Source: Actinokineospora enzanensis DSM 44649
Lineage (GTDB): Bacteria; Actinomycetota; Actinomycetes; Mycobacteriales; Pseudonocardiaceae
NCBI RefSeq assembly: GCF_000374445.1
Contig: NZ_KB894407.1
Span: forward strand, 1 to 64,000
Length of the DNA stretch: 64,000 nt
Reading direction: 5' to 3'
Position numbers and translations under genes: made by a program. The notes beneath the pieces were generated by a model. It searched no databases. It had not been told where the DNA came from and worked only from the letters and a program-made list of their open reading frames with translations. Below, one piece after another: positions 52,895 to 61,495 of this stretch; the first letter of the stretch is position 1; each line of letters begins with the position of its first letter.

Positions 52895-54709
52895 TTACGG
52901 GAGGGAGTTCAGGAACGGCCGGTGGGAGTTCTGGAACTCCCAGTTGTAGTACCGGTCCCAGTTGATCGACCACGTCATCAGGCCGCGGATGCCCGGTGAC
53001 GCGCCGCCGCGCAGGGTGTAGCTGCCGCAGCCCTGGTTGCGGGCCAGGCAGTTCATCGCCTGCTGGACCGCGGCGGGGGAGGTGTAGCCGTTGCCCGCGC
53101 TGACCGCGGCCGGGAGGCCGATGGCGATCTGGTCCTCGCGCAGGCCAGGGAAGACGAACCCGGTGTTGGCGACCGGGAAGCCCGCCTTGAGCATGTCGGT
53201 CATGGCGATGTGGAAGTCCGCGCCGCCCATGTTGTGGTACTGGTTGTCCAGGCCGGTGACCGGGCCGGAGTTGTAGTCCTGCACGTGCAACAGCGTCAGG
53301 TCGTTGCGCATCGCGTGGATGACCGGCAGGTAGGCGCCGGTGCGGGCGTCGCCGCCGCTGGTGCTGCCGCCGTAGAACTGGTAGCCGACCTGGACGAAGA
53401 ACGTCTCCGGGGCCATGGTCAGCACGAACTTGGCGCCGTACTTGGCCTTGAGGCTCTTCAGCGCGGCGATCAGGTTGACGATCACCGGCGTGGTCGGGTT
53501 CCGGAAGTCCTTGTCACCCGAGTTCAGGTACAGCGAGTGGCCCTCGAAGTCGACGTCGAGGCCGTCCAGGCCGTAGCGGTCGATGATGGCCGACACCGAG
53601 CTGACGAACTTGTCGCGCGCCGCGGTGGAGGTGAGCTGGACCTGGCCGTTCTGGCCGCCGATGGACAGCAGCACCTTCTTGCCCTTGGCCTGCTTGGCCC
53701 GGATCGACGCGGTGAAGTCCGCCTCGCTCTCCACGCCGGGGCACTCGGTGACCGGGCACAGCTTGAACTGGATGTCACCCGAGGTCACCGAGGTGGGCTC
53801 GCCGAAGGCCAGGTCGATGATGTCCCACGAGTCCGGGACGTCGGCCATCTTGATGTAGCCGGAGCCGTTGGCGAAGCTCGCGTGCAGGTAGCCGACCAGC
53901 GCGTGCTTGGGCAGCCCCTGGTCCGGGCAGGCGCTGGTGACGGCGCTGACCTCGTTGGACTTGGGTGACTCGGCGGTGGCCGTGGTGGCGGTGACGGTGA
54001 AGGTGTAGGTGGTGCACGCGACCAGGCCGGTGATGGTGGCGGACGTGCCGGTGACGGTCGCCTTCACCGTCGAACCGTTGTACACCTTGTACCCGGTGAT
54101 GCCGTCGCCGGTCGACGCGCCCCAGGTCAGGCTGACGGAGCTGGCCGTGGCGCCGGTGACGACGGGCGTCTTGGGAGCGGTGGGCACACCCGGGCCGGGT
54201 CCGGGGCCGTCCCCGCCGGGGCCGTCGAGGACCACGTCGTCGACGTTGAAGGTGCCCGCGCCGTACCACCCGTGCACGTACAGCTCGGCGCTGGTCTGCG
54301 TGGCGGCGCTGGTGAAGGTCAGGGACAGCTGGGTGTAGTTGGCGGCGGCGGTCCAGGTGGAGTTGCCGCCGGTGATGCCCAGGTAGACGGGGTTGCCCTT
54401 GACCCAGGCGGACACGGTGTAGGTGGTGCTGGGCTTGACCGACACGGTCTGCGCGCACTTGCCGGTCATCGCCCCGGCTGCGGTGGACGCGAGCGCGTAC
54501 GAGCCGGAGTGCACCGGCGTGCCGACCACGGCGCCCGAGTCGCACGTCCACCCCGAGGTGGACCCGCTCTCGAACCCGGGATTGGTGAGCAGGTTCGCCG
54601 CCGCCGCGGGACCGACGGCGACGAGACCCGCGAAGAACACGGACGCGACCGCGGCCAGCGCGGTCACCCCCCATCGCATCCGGCGACGGGGGCGAGGGAC
54701 GTGAGTCAT
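52895..54709 (-). CDS. Secreted GH18 chitinase with CBM and fibronectin III domains
   Basis: This 604-aa protein starts at ATG 54709 with GGAGGTCG upstream. A twin-Arg-like basic N-terminus and signal peptide end near AAAAN (about 38). A carbohydrate-binding beta-sandwich (NLLTNPGFESGSTSGW, about 39-175) is followed by a Gly/Pro linker, then FN3 (about 190-275). The GH18 barrel (about 285-600) has the catalytic motif DGLDVDFEG, with the acid Glu at about 388. It hydrolyses chitin outside the cell. DasR-like sites and a TCTAGA-centred palindrome upstream fit GlcNAc-responsive control. A hairpin terminator follows the stop. Confidence 0.95.
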   Translation of the reverse strand: MTHVPRPRRRMRWGVTALAAVASVFFAGLVAVGPAAAANLLTNPGFESGSTSGWTCDSGAVVGTPVHSGSYALASTAAGAMTGKCAQTVSVKPSTTYTVSAWVKGNPVYLGITGGNSTWTAAANYTQLSLTFTSAATQTSAELYVHGWYGAGTFNVDDVVLDGPGGDGPGPGPGVPTAPKTPVVTGATASSVSLTWGASTGDGITGYKVYNGSTVKATVTGTSATITGLVACTTYTFTVTATTATAESPKSNEVSAVTSACPDQGLPKHALVGYLHASFANGSGYIKMADVPDSWDIIDLAFGEPTSVTSGDIQFKLCPVTECPGVESEADFTASIRAKQAKGKKVLLSIGGQNGQVQLTSTAARDKFVSSVSAIIDRYGLDGLDVDFEGHSLYLNSGDKDFRNPTTPVIVNLIAALKSLKAKYGAKFVLTMAPETFFVQVGYQFYGGSTSGGDARTGAYLPVIHAMRNDLTLLHVQDYNSGPVTGLDNQYHNMGGADFHIAMTDMLKAGFPVANTGFVFPGLREDQIAIGLPAAVSAGNGYTSPAAVQQAMNCLARNQGCGSYTLRGGASPGIRGLMTWSINWDRYYNWEFQNSHRPFLNSLP

Positions 54710-54752
54710 CGACGACCTCCAGGACGCGGTGTTGCAGGGGGACACCGCTGGA

Positions 54753-54768
54753 TATTGTCTAGACCAAT
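54753..54768. promoter_or_regulatory. DasR-like (dre) site upstream of the chitinase
   Basis: TATTGTCTAGACCAAT matches the dre consensus ACTGGTCTAGACCACT at 12 of 16 positions, with the GTCTAGACC core intact. It lies about 45 bases upstream of the chitinase start. DasR represses chitin and GlcNAc genes in actinomycetes. Confidence 0.65.
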
Positions 54769-54915
54769 CCGGGGCCCGTGTCCAGCCCTCGGCGCTGGTT
54801 GGCGGGGGTGCGCGGGCGGCATCGACCTGGCGTGTGTCGCAGGTGTCGAGGGTGTGGTGGCTGCCGGGGCCCGTCGGTCGACCCGGTGCCGGGATCCGTG
54901 GATCGCCCGCCCGGC

Positions 54916-55003
54916 TGTGGACAACCGGCGGGGGGACCCCCGAAATCCATTCTACCTGGGCAAACGGGTTCGCTGCCGGCGTGATGATCGTGGCTGTGGA
55001 CAA
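54916..55003. repeat. 88-bp repeat unit 1 bounded by DnaA-box-like 9-mers
   Basis: TGTGGACAA (reverse complement TTGTCCACA, the actinomycete DnaA box) occurs at 54916-54924 and again at 54995-55003, 79 bases apart. Between them are a GGGGGACCCCC palindrome and ATCCATTCTACC, shared with the two later units. Confidence 0.8.
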
Positions 55004-55078
55004 CCTGCCCGACACTGCGGGAGCACCGTGGCGGCGTTCGTCAACCGGGGCCGCGTGACTGTGGATGGCTCGCCTGGT

Positions 55079-55166
55079 CGTGGATAACTCCGAGGGGGTC
55101 CCCCTATGTCCATTCTACCTGGGGGAACAGGGAACGTGCCGGGCTGACGATCTTGGCTGTGGATAA
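55079..55166. repeat. 88-bp repeat unit 2 bounded by DnaA-box-like 9-mers
   Basis: The unit runs from CGTGGATAA at 55079-55087 (one mismatch to a DnaA box) to TGTGGATAA at 55158-55166 (perfect), again 79 bases apart. It has GGGGGTCCCCC and GTCCATTCTACC inside and GACGATCTTGGC before the second box. Confidence 0.8.
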
Positions 55167-55321
55167 CCGGCGTGCGTCCGTACCGGCGTCCGTCGAGCGG
55201 TGAGGTGAGCCCAGCAGAAGGCGCGGGGCCGGTCGGGAGGGGCCACGCCGGGAGGCCGGCTTGTCCGGGCGCTCGGCGGCTCGTCAAGCGCTGCGCTCGG
55301 CCTGGGGATGGTTTCGCGGGA

Positions 55322-55408
55322 TGTGGACAACCCCGGGAGGGACCCCCGAGATCCATTCTACCGGGGTGGGCGGGGTGGCGGGTGGTTGTCGATCTTGGTT
55401 GTGGACAG
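55322..55408. repeat. 87-bp repeat unit 3 bounded by DnaA-box-like 9-mers
   Basis: The unit runs from TGTGGACAA at 55322-55330 (perfect) to TGTGGACAG at 55400-55408 (one mismatch), 78 bases apart, with the AGGGACCCCCGAGATCCATT block inside. A further perfect TGTGGATAA follows outside the unit at 55520-55528. Confidence 0.8.
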
Positions 55409-55425
55409 CTCCGGGGTGACCGGGT

Positions 55426-55441
55426 GTTGGTTTAGACCATT
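55426..55441. promoter_or_regulatory. Second DasR-like site
   Basis: GTTGGTTTAGACCATT matches the dre consensus at 12 of 16 positions. A weaker, ATTGG-N6-CCAAT palindrome at 55602-55617 (11 of 16) lies further on. Neither is next to a start codon, so their role is uncertain. Confidence 0.4.
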
Positions 55442-55795
55442 GCCGATCACGGGCGAGTGGGAGCGGGCGGAGAGGAGTGCGGAGGTGAGTGGTGTTCGCG
55501 ACTCTCCGGGGAGTCGGCCTGTGGATAAAAGCGGCGGGGGAATGGACGGGAGCGGGTAAGTGGAGCGGTCGGAATCGGTTGGTTAGTTGTCCACTGTGGC
55601 GATTGGACTGAACCAATGTGGCGATCGGCGTCCGTTGCGAACCGGGTGGTCCGGATTGTCCTGTGTGGACGAAAGAACGATCCGCTGGTCCGATCAGCCC
55701 AGGTGGGGACCGGTGCGCTCGCTCGGATGGAGTAGTCCGGGTGGTTGGTCCGGGTGGCCCAGTCCGGTCCGCCGTTCGTCCACCGTCTATCCACT

Positions 55796-55813
55796 ATGGA
55801 CGTATATGTCCAT
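55796..55813. promoter_or_regulatory. Operator-like palindrome ATGGAC-N6-GTCCAT
   Basis: There is a perfect 6-bp inverted repeat around GTATAT (55802-55807), within a locally AT-rich stretch about 230 bases upstream of the hydrolase gene. The size suits a homodimeric repressor; the regulator is not known. Confidence 0.4.
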
Positions 55814-55984
55814 TCGGCCTAGTCACGCGATGGCGCCTTTTGGCGTATCGACGGGAATCGCGGGGTCGCCATATGCTCACGCGAAAATCGGCGGTCCCGT
55901 CGAGGATCGACCAGCGGAGGGAGGGGTCTGACATGCGCAACGTCCGCGAGGCCTGAGTGGCCAGATAGCGCTAGCAGACACAGC

Positions 55985-56017
55985 GGACGTGGCCGCCGAG
56001 CCTGGGTGGCCACGTCC
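55985..56017 (+). promoter_or_regulatory. Hairpin in the leader of the second biosynthetic cluster
   Basis: GGACGTGGCC (55985-55994) pairs perfectly with GGCCACGTCC (56008-56017) across 13 bases. A seven-codon frame (55933-55956) with a strong GGAGGGAGGGG site precedes it, so a leader-peptide or attenuator arrangement is possible before the hydrolase ATG at 56043. This is inferred from layout only. Confidence 0.4.
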
Positions 56018-56042
56018 CCTCCCCGGGAGACGAGCAGAACCG

Positions 56043-56984
56043 ATGCCCCTGGACCCCCAGTTCGAGCGGTACCGCGAGCGGCGGGCCGAGCGGCGGGTCA
56101 CCCCGCTCTACGAGATGACCCTCCAGCAGGCCCGGGACGAGGACCTGCGGTCCATCCGGGACGCGGCGGGCGTGCCGGAGGCGGTGGCGGCCGTCGAGGA
56201 GCGGGTGGTGCCGGGGCCGGGCGGGGAGCTGGCGCTGCGCGTCTACCGGCCGGGTGCGGCGGGGCCGAGTCCGGTGCTGGTGTACTTCTTCGGTGGGGGC
56301 TGGACGCTGGGCACGATCGACACGGCGGACGCGATCTGCAGGCGGTTGACCAATGCCGCCGGGTGCGCGACCGTCGCGGTCGGGTACCGGTTGGCGCCGG
56401 AGCACAAGTTCCCGGCCGCCGTGGACGACTGCCACGCCACCGTGCGCTGGGTCGTCGCGTACGCCGCCGAGCTGGGGATCGACCCCGATCGAGTGGCCGT
56501 CGGCGGGGACAGTGCCGGGGGGAACCTCGCGGCCGCAGTCGCGCTGGCGGCGCGGGAGAGCGGGCCGTTGCTGGTCCACCAGCTGCTGGTCTACCCGAAC
56601 ACCGAGTACGGCTCGGACACCGAGTCCATGCGCGACAACACCGATCGGTACCTGTTCAACCGGGAGTCGGTGGCCTGGTACTGGAACAACTATCTCGCCG
56701 ACCCGGCCGACGGCGCCGACCCGCTCGCCTCGCCGATGCGTGCGGCCGACCACTCCGGTCTGCCCCCGGCGACGATCATCACCGCCGAGTACGACCCGCT
56801 GCGCGACGAGGGCGAGCGCTACGCCGCCCGACTGTCCGACGCGGGTGTGCCCACCCACCTGACTCGGTTCCCCGGCATGGCCCACGGCTTCTTCGCCATG
56901 TTCGGCGAACTCCCGGCCGCCGCCGAGGCCGTCTCGCTCGCGGCCACCCGCCTGCGCGCGGCATTCGGGACGGAGGGCGCATGA
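56043..56984 (+). CDS. HSL-family alpha/beta hydrolase (esterase)
   Basis: This 313-aa protein has the nucleophile GDSAGGN (S157), acid in AEYDPLRDEG and His in GMAHGFF. The oxyanion-hole motif HGGGW of this family reads FGGGW (VYFFGGGWTLG), which may alter activity. ATG 56043 precedes MPLDPQFERY, the usual start of these esterases. Its stop overlaps the aminotransferase ATG (ATGA), so it belongs to the arylglycine-type gene group. It could remove a biosynthetic intermediate from a carrier or hydrolyse an ester. Confidence 0.9.
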   Translation: MPLDPQFERYRERRAERRVTPLYEMTLQQARDEDLRSIRDAAGVPEAVAAVEERVVPGPGGELALRVYRPGAAGPSPVLVYFFGGGWTLGTIDTADAICRRLTNAAGCATVAVGYRLAPEHKFPAAVDDCHATVRWVVAYAAELGIDPDRVAVGGDSAGGNLAAAVALAARESGPLLVHQLLVYPNTEYGSDTESMRDNTDRYLFNRESVAWYWNNYLADPADGADPLASPMRAADHSGLPPATIITAEYDPLRDEGERYAARLSDAGVPTHLTRFPGMAHGFFAMFGELPAAAEAVSLAATRLRAAFGTEGA

Positions 56985-58312
56985 CCGACATCCAGGACGC
57001 GCCCGCCGCCTTGCCGCAGCGGATGTCGTTGCGGGCCGAGGAGTTGCACCGCAGCCTCGACGACCCGCTGCTGTCGGCGATGACGTTCCTCAACGAGGTC
57101 ACCCACCGCTTCCCCGACGCCATCTCGTTCGCGCCGGGACGCCCCTACGAGGGGCTGTTCGACCCGGCCGAGATCACCGACTACCTGGCCGCGTACCGGG
57201 ACCACCTGGAACGGGACCGCGACTTCGACCGGGACGCCGTGCGGACCGCGTTCTTCCAGTACGGCCGGACCAACGGGCAGATCCACGACCTGGTCGCCCG
57301 CACCGTCGCCAACGACGAGGACATCCACGTCCCGGCCGAGGCGGTCGTCGTCACCGTCGGGGCGCAGGAGGGCATGCTGCTCGTCCTGCGGGCCCTGTTC
57401 ACCGGACCCGACGACGTCCTGCTCGTCAGCTCCCCGGCCTATGTCGGCATCACCGGCGCGGCCAGCCTGCTCGACATCGGGTTCGTCGGTGTTCCCGAGA
57501 CGGAAGCGGGACCGGACCCCCGGCGCGTGGCCGAGACGGCGCGCAGGCTGAAGGCGGAGGGGAAGCGGCCGCGCGCGCTCTACATCGTGCCGGACTTCGC
57601 CAACCCGTCCGGGACGAGCATGCCCGTCGACCGCAGGCGCGAGCTGATCGAGGTCGCCGCCGCGGAAGGCTGCTACGTCATCGAGGACAACCCGTACGGG
57701 CTGTTCACCACCGAGGACGTGCTCACCCCGACCCTGAAGTCCCTTGACACCGCCGGTGTCGTCATCTACATCGGCTCGTTCGCCAAGTCCTGTTTCCCCG
57801 GCGCGCGCGTCGGTTACGTGCTCGCCGACCAGGACGTCGTCACCCGGGACGGGCACACCGAGCCGCTCGCCGAGTCGCTCGCCAAGATCAAGAGCATGAC
57901 CACGGTGAACACCTCCGCGCTCAGCCAGGCCGCGATCGGCGGGATGCTGGTGCGGTCCGGGTGCGCGTTGCGCGCGGCGAACCGGGACACGATCGCGTTC
58001 TACCGGAACAACATGAAACTCATGCTGGCCGAGCTGTCCCAGCACTTTCCGCCCGGTTCCGGTGTCCGGTGGAACAGCCCGACCGGCGGGTTCTTCGTGG
58101 TGGTCACCGTCCCCTTCGTCGCCGACGACGCCGCGCTGGAACGGTCCGCGCGGGAGTTCGGTGTGCTCTGGACCCCGATGAGCACCTTCTACCTGGACGG
58201 CGGCGGGCTCGACCAGCTCCGCCTGTCGTGCAGCTACGTCGAACCGGAGCGCCTGCGCGAGGGCGTGCGCCGGTTCGCCGGGTTCGTCGCCGCCCACACC
58301 GCCCGGGAGTGA
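56981..58312 (+). CDS. PLP-dependent aminotransferase, HpgT-like
   Basis: This 443-aa fold-type I aminotransferase has the PLP Lys in IGSFAKSCFPGARVGY (K269). The PDFANPSG Asn and EDNPYG blocks are conserved. The N-terminal LNEVTHRFPDAISFAPGRPYEG is characteristic of the HpgT type (hydroxyphenylglycine transaminase) within the Aro8/MocR-related group. HpgT enzymes convert aryl-glyoxylates to arylglycines using tyrosine or another donor. The convergent neighbour is a 4-hydroxymandelate-oxidase-like protein, which would supply the glyoxylate. No HmaS (4-hydroxymandelate synthase) is in the window. Confidence 0.87.
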   Translation: MTDIQDAPAALPQRMSLRAEELHRSLDDPLLSAMTFLNEVTHRFPDAISFAPGRPYEGLFDPAEITDYLAAYRDHLERDRDFDRDAVRTAFFQYGRTNGQIHDLVARTVANDEDIHVPAEAVVVTVGAQEGMLLVLRALFTGPDDVLLVSSPAYVGITGAASLLDIGFVGVPETEAGPDPRRVAETARRLKAEGKRPRALYIVPDFANPSGTSMPVDRRRELIEVAAAEGCYVIEDNPYGLFTTEDVLTPTLKSLDTAGVVIYIGSFAKSCFPGARVGYVLADQDVVTRDGHTEPLAESLAKIKSMTTVNTSALSQAAIGGMLVRSGCALRAANRDTIAFYRNNMKLMLAELSQHFPPGSGVRWNSPTGGFFVVVTVPFVADDAALERSAREFGVLWTPMSTFYLDGGGLDQLRLSCSYVEPERLREGVRRFAGFVAAHTARE

Positions 58313-58378
58313 GTGGTCCCGGGCGGCGTGGTCGGTTCGGTTCGCACAGTGGAAGAGTCAGCGTTGGGTGTTCGTTCG

Positions 58379-59452
58379 TCAGGCCAGGATCGTGCGGTCC
58401 ACCCGGGCCAGTGCGGTCCTGCCGGTCAGGGCCATGGCCTCCGTCAGTTCGTCGCGCAGCAGGGTGAGGACGTCCAGCGCGCCCTCGGCCCCCGAATGTG
58501 CCAGTCCGTAGAGGACCGGACGGCCGATCAGGACCGTGTCGGCGCCCAGCGCCAGCGCCTTGAGCACGTCCGTCCCGGTGCGCACGCCGCCGTCGACCAG
58601 CACGGGCATCCGGCCGTGCACCGCGTCGACGATGCCGGGCAGCACCTCGACGGTCGCGGGCGCGCCGTCGAGCTGGCGGCCGCCGTGGTTGGACACGACG
58701 ATCCCGTCCACGCCGTGCTCGACGGCCAGCTCGGCGTCCTCGGCCGTCATGATTCCCTTCAGCACCAGCGGAAGCGTGCTGCGCTCGCGCAGCCAGGACA
58801 GGTCCGACCAGGTGATCGTGGGATCGAACCGCTCCCGCGAGTGCCGTTCGATCGCGGACGTGCCCGCCTCCGTGACATGGCTGGCGGCCATCAGCGCGGG
58901 GTCGACATTGACCGCGCGGACGTCCGGCGGCAGGGTGAAACCGCTGCGCAGGTCACGGAACCGCCGCGCCACCCTGGGCGTGTCGACGGTCAGTACCAGC
59001 GCGCCGTAGCCCGCGGCCTCCGCCCGGCCCACGAGATCCAGCAGCGCGCCCCGGTCGCGCAGCCAGTAGAGCTGCATCCACAGTGGACCGGTCGCGGCCG
59101 CCGCGATCTCGGCGAGGTCGGTGCTGGCGAACATGCCTGCCACGAACAACGCCCCGGCGGCTCCGGCCGCACGGACGGTCGCGAGTTCACCGTCCGGATG
59201 GACAAGCCGGTGGTAGGCCATCGGGGCCACCCCGAGCGGCGCGGCCAGATCGGTGCCGAGCAGCGTGGTCCCGGTGGCGCAGTGCTCGACGTCCACCAGC
59301 GCGCGCGGCCGCAGCCGCAGGTCGGCGTAGGCCGTGTGGTTGCGGCGCAGTGTCCACTCCGCGCCAGAACCGCCTGCCACATATCCCAGGACATCGCCCG
59401 CGAGGGTGGATTCCGCCAGTTCGATGTAGTCCGCCACGCGTACCGGTTTCAC
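58379..59452 (-). CDS. FMN-dependent alpha-hydroxy-acid oxidase, 4-hydroxymandelate oxidase (Hmo)-like
   Basis: The protein is about 357 aa. The glycolate/lactate/mandelate oxidase barrel has LVLKGIMT (Lys), the catalytic VSNHGGRQLDG (His-Gly-Gly-Arg) and VLVDGGVRTGTDVLKALALGA. Hmo oxidises 4-hydroxymandelate to 4-hydroxyphenylglyoxylate, the substrate of HpgT, whose homologue is encoded next to it. GTG 59452 is chosen because AGAAGGGA stands 5 bases before it; an ATG eight codons upstream has no ribosome site. It is convergent with the aminotransferase gene and divergent from the ligase/ACP genes. Confidence 0.88.
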   Translation of the reverse strand: MKPVRVADYIELAESTLAGDVLGYVAGGSGAEWTLRRNHTAYADLRLRPRALVDVEHCATGTTLLGTDLAAPLGVAPMAYHRLVHPDGELATVRAAGAAGALFVAGMFASTDLAEIAAAATGPLWMQLYWLRDRGALLDLVGRAEAAGYGALVLTVDTPRVARRFRDLRSGFTLPPDVRAVNVDPALMAASHVTEAGTSAIERHSRERFDPTITWSDLSWLRERSTLPLVLKGIMTAEDAELAVEHGVDGIVVSNHGGRQLDGAPATVEVLPGIVDAVHGRMPVLVDGGVRTGTDVLKALALGADTVLIGRPVLYGLAHSGAEGALDVLTLLRDELTEAMALTGRTALARVDRTILA

Positions 59453-59476
59453 GCTGGTCCCTTCTGTTTGGTCCAT

Positions 59477-59780
59477 TCGGTGGAATGCCGCCGCGATATC
59501 CTGTCATCCGCTGACCATGATTTCCAATAGCTAGCCCGCAAACCGCGCAACGATCACCACCCGGTCGCCGTACCGCTCTGTCCTCATGCGTCCACTCACG
59601 GTATACCCGCAGGTGGCGGCCCTGCTGAAGAGTCGGCACGAGTGTGCGTAATTAGCCCTTTCGGCCGACCTTGACGCTCTTCGCTCCATATGCGATTGTT
59701 TCGGTCAGTCAGCAAGAGGAAATGACATCAATACGGCGATCGGCGTAGCCGAAGTCTCCGGTGCAAATGCGAAGGAACCG
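59477..59780. promoter_or_regulatory. Divergent promoter region, hmo-like gene and ligase/ACP operon
   Basis: This is a lower-GC gap of 300 bases. On the plus strand TTGACG (59671-59676) stands 17 bases before GATTGT (59694-59699), a plausible sigma-70-type promoter for the ligase operon. On the minus strand no clear pair is seen. No operator palindrome was found. Confidence 0.5.
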
Positions 59781-61211
59781 ATGACCGGCGTGGATCTTTC
59801 CTGGGCGAATGCGCCCGGCGACGGCCGGGCCCTGGTCGACGACCTGCTGCTCGCGGGCCAGGACGACGAGGTCTGCCTGCGCTTCGAGGACCCGGTCCGC
59901 CGGTCCGCGTTGCGCGCCCTGGTGGCCGAGCGCGAGGCGGAGCTGCGGGCCGCGGGCCTGGTCGCGGGCGGGACTGTCGCATTGCGACTCCCGCCGTCCC
60001 TTGCCTATGTCGGCTACCTGCTGGCGGGCTGGCGGATCGGCGCGCAGGTGAGCCTGCTCGACCACCGGCTCACCCGGCACGAGGTCGACGGCGCGCTCGA
60101 CCGCATCGGCGCGCAGTACCTGGTCGACGCCGTCGAGATCACCGGGCACCGGCTGTGCGGCTACGCGCAGGTGGTCACCGAGGTGTCCGCGTGTCCGGGC
60201 GGCCGGGCCGCGACCACCGCGCATTCGTTGGTGCAGTTCAGTTCCGGCTCCACCGGCGCGTCCAAGGTGATCGCCCGGACGGCCGCCGACCTGGCGTACG
60301 AACTGGACCGCTACGACCGCCTTTCGGACTTCCCCCGCGCGGGGGAGCGGGTGGTGCTGCTGGCGTCCATCGTGCACGTGCTCGGCCTGGTGGGCGGTCT
60401 GCTCAACGCCCTGCACGCGCACGCCGAGCTGGTGTTCCCGCGCAGACTGACCGCGGACGGCATCCTCGCCGCGGTCGCCGCGGGCGACACCCCGGCGACC
60501 GTGCTGGGCGTCCCGTTCCACGCCGAGTTGCTGACGTCGTCCACCGACCCGACGCCGCTTCCGCAGCTGCGCCGCATGATCGTGGCGGGCGAGCTGGTCC
60601 GTCCCGGTGTTCCGGAGAAGTTCCGGGACAGGTTCGGCGTTCCGCTGGGGACCATGTACGGGATGACCGAGATCGGGGTCATCGCGACCGACCTGTCCGG
60701 CGGGTTGCGTCCCGCGGTCGAACCGACGCACGGCATGCGGTTCCAGCTCCGCGAGGGCGAGCTGTGGATCGCCATGCCCGCCTCGCCGTACGTCGGGCTC
60801 GCGGACCCGACGCGGTTCGTGGATGGCTGGCTGTGCACGAAGGACGCCGCCGACCTGGACCCCGACACCGGCCGTGTGACCATCCGCGGTCGGCTGGACT
60901 CGCAGGTGTCGATCGGCGGGCTGAAGGTCGACCTCACCGAGGTCGAGCAGACCATCGCCGGGCTGGCCGCGGTCCGCGAGGCCGTCGTGCTGCACGACGC
61001 AGGCGTCCGGGCGTACCTGAGCCTGGTCGACGGCGGCACGGTGGACGAGGTCAAGGCCGCGCTGGCCGAGCAGCTCGCACCGTTCAAACGACCGCGCGAG
61101 CTGGTCGTGCTGCCGGTGCTGCCCCGCACGGCCACGGGGAAGATCGTGCGCGTTCCCGCCGTGCTCGCGGATGCCGCGAGCGGGGCCGCGCGGAACAACG
61201 GAGAAGGGTGA
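59781..61211 (+). CDS. Adenylate-forming acyl-CoA/acyl-ACP ligase
   Basis: This 476-aa ANL-superfamily enzyme has the P-loop QFSSGSTGASKV, YGMTEIG core, WLCTKDAADLD hinge and the C-terminal TGKIVRV Lys. It is somewhat short for the family. ATG 59781 follows AAGGAA. The two ACP genes follow immediately, so loading an acyl or aryl acid onto one of them is likely. A second ligase gene lies at the window end. Confidence 0.9.
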   Translation: MTGVDLSWANAPGDGRALVDDLLLAGQDDEVCLRFEDPVRRSALRALVAEREAELRAAGLVAGGTVALRLPPSLAYVGYLLAGWRIGAQVSLLDHRLTRHEVDGALDRIGAQYLVDAVEITGHRLCGYAQVVTEVSACPGGRAATTAHSLVQFSSGSTGASKVIARTAADLAYELDRYDRLSDFPRAGERVVLLASIVHVLGLVGGLLNALHAHAELVFPRRLTADGILAAVAAGDTPATVLGVPFHAELLTSSTDPTPLPQLRRMIVAGELVRPGVPEKFRDRFGVPLGTMYGMTEIGVIATDLSGGLRPAVEPTHGMRFQLREGELWIAMPASPYVGLADPTRFVDGWLCTKDAADLDPDTGRVTIRGRLDSQVSIGGLKVDLTEVEQTIAGLAAVREAVVLHDAGVRAYLSLVDGGTVDEVKAALAEQLAPFKRPRELVVLPVLPRTATGKIVRVPAVLADAASGAARNNGEG

Positions 61212-61218
61212 GGCGGCC

Positions 61219-61494
61219 ATGCAGGAGCAGTTGCGGGAGTTCGTGCTCGACGCGTTGCGCGAGATGAACTACGACGTCAGCGAGGTCACCGGGGACACCG
61301 ACCTCGGTCCGGCCGGGCTGGACCTGGAGTCGCTGGCGCTGGCCGACCTGGCGGTGCAGATCGAGGACGCCTACCACATCAAGTTCGGCGACGACGACAT
61401 GGAGTCGCTGGCGCTGATGACGCTGGACGAGTTCGTCGGGGCGCTCGCCGCTCGGCTGTCCACTGTGGAGTCGACGGCCGAGGTCGCGTCCTGA
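61219..61494 (+). CDS. Acyl carrier protein 1
   Basis: This 91-aa acidic protein has the phosphopantetheine Ser in GLDLESLAL (S38) and conserved helix II DLAVQIEDAY. ATG 61219 was chosen over upstream in-frame starts because it gives the standard ACP length and follows GAAGGGTGAGG. It lies 7 bases after the ligase stop. Confidence 0.88.
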   Translation: MQEQLREFVLDALREMNYDVSEVTGDTDLGPAGLDLESLALADLAVQIEDAYHIKFGDDDMESLALMTLDEFVGALAARLSTVESTAEVAS

Positions 61495-61495
61495 G

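Noticed and set aside
54729-55435. Several open frames on both strands across the DnaA-box repeats
   Set aside because: Their similar peptides (for example WISGVPP on the minus strand) arise because the DNA unit is repeated three times. They have no consistent starts or ribosome sites.
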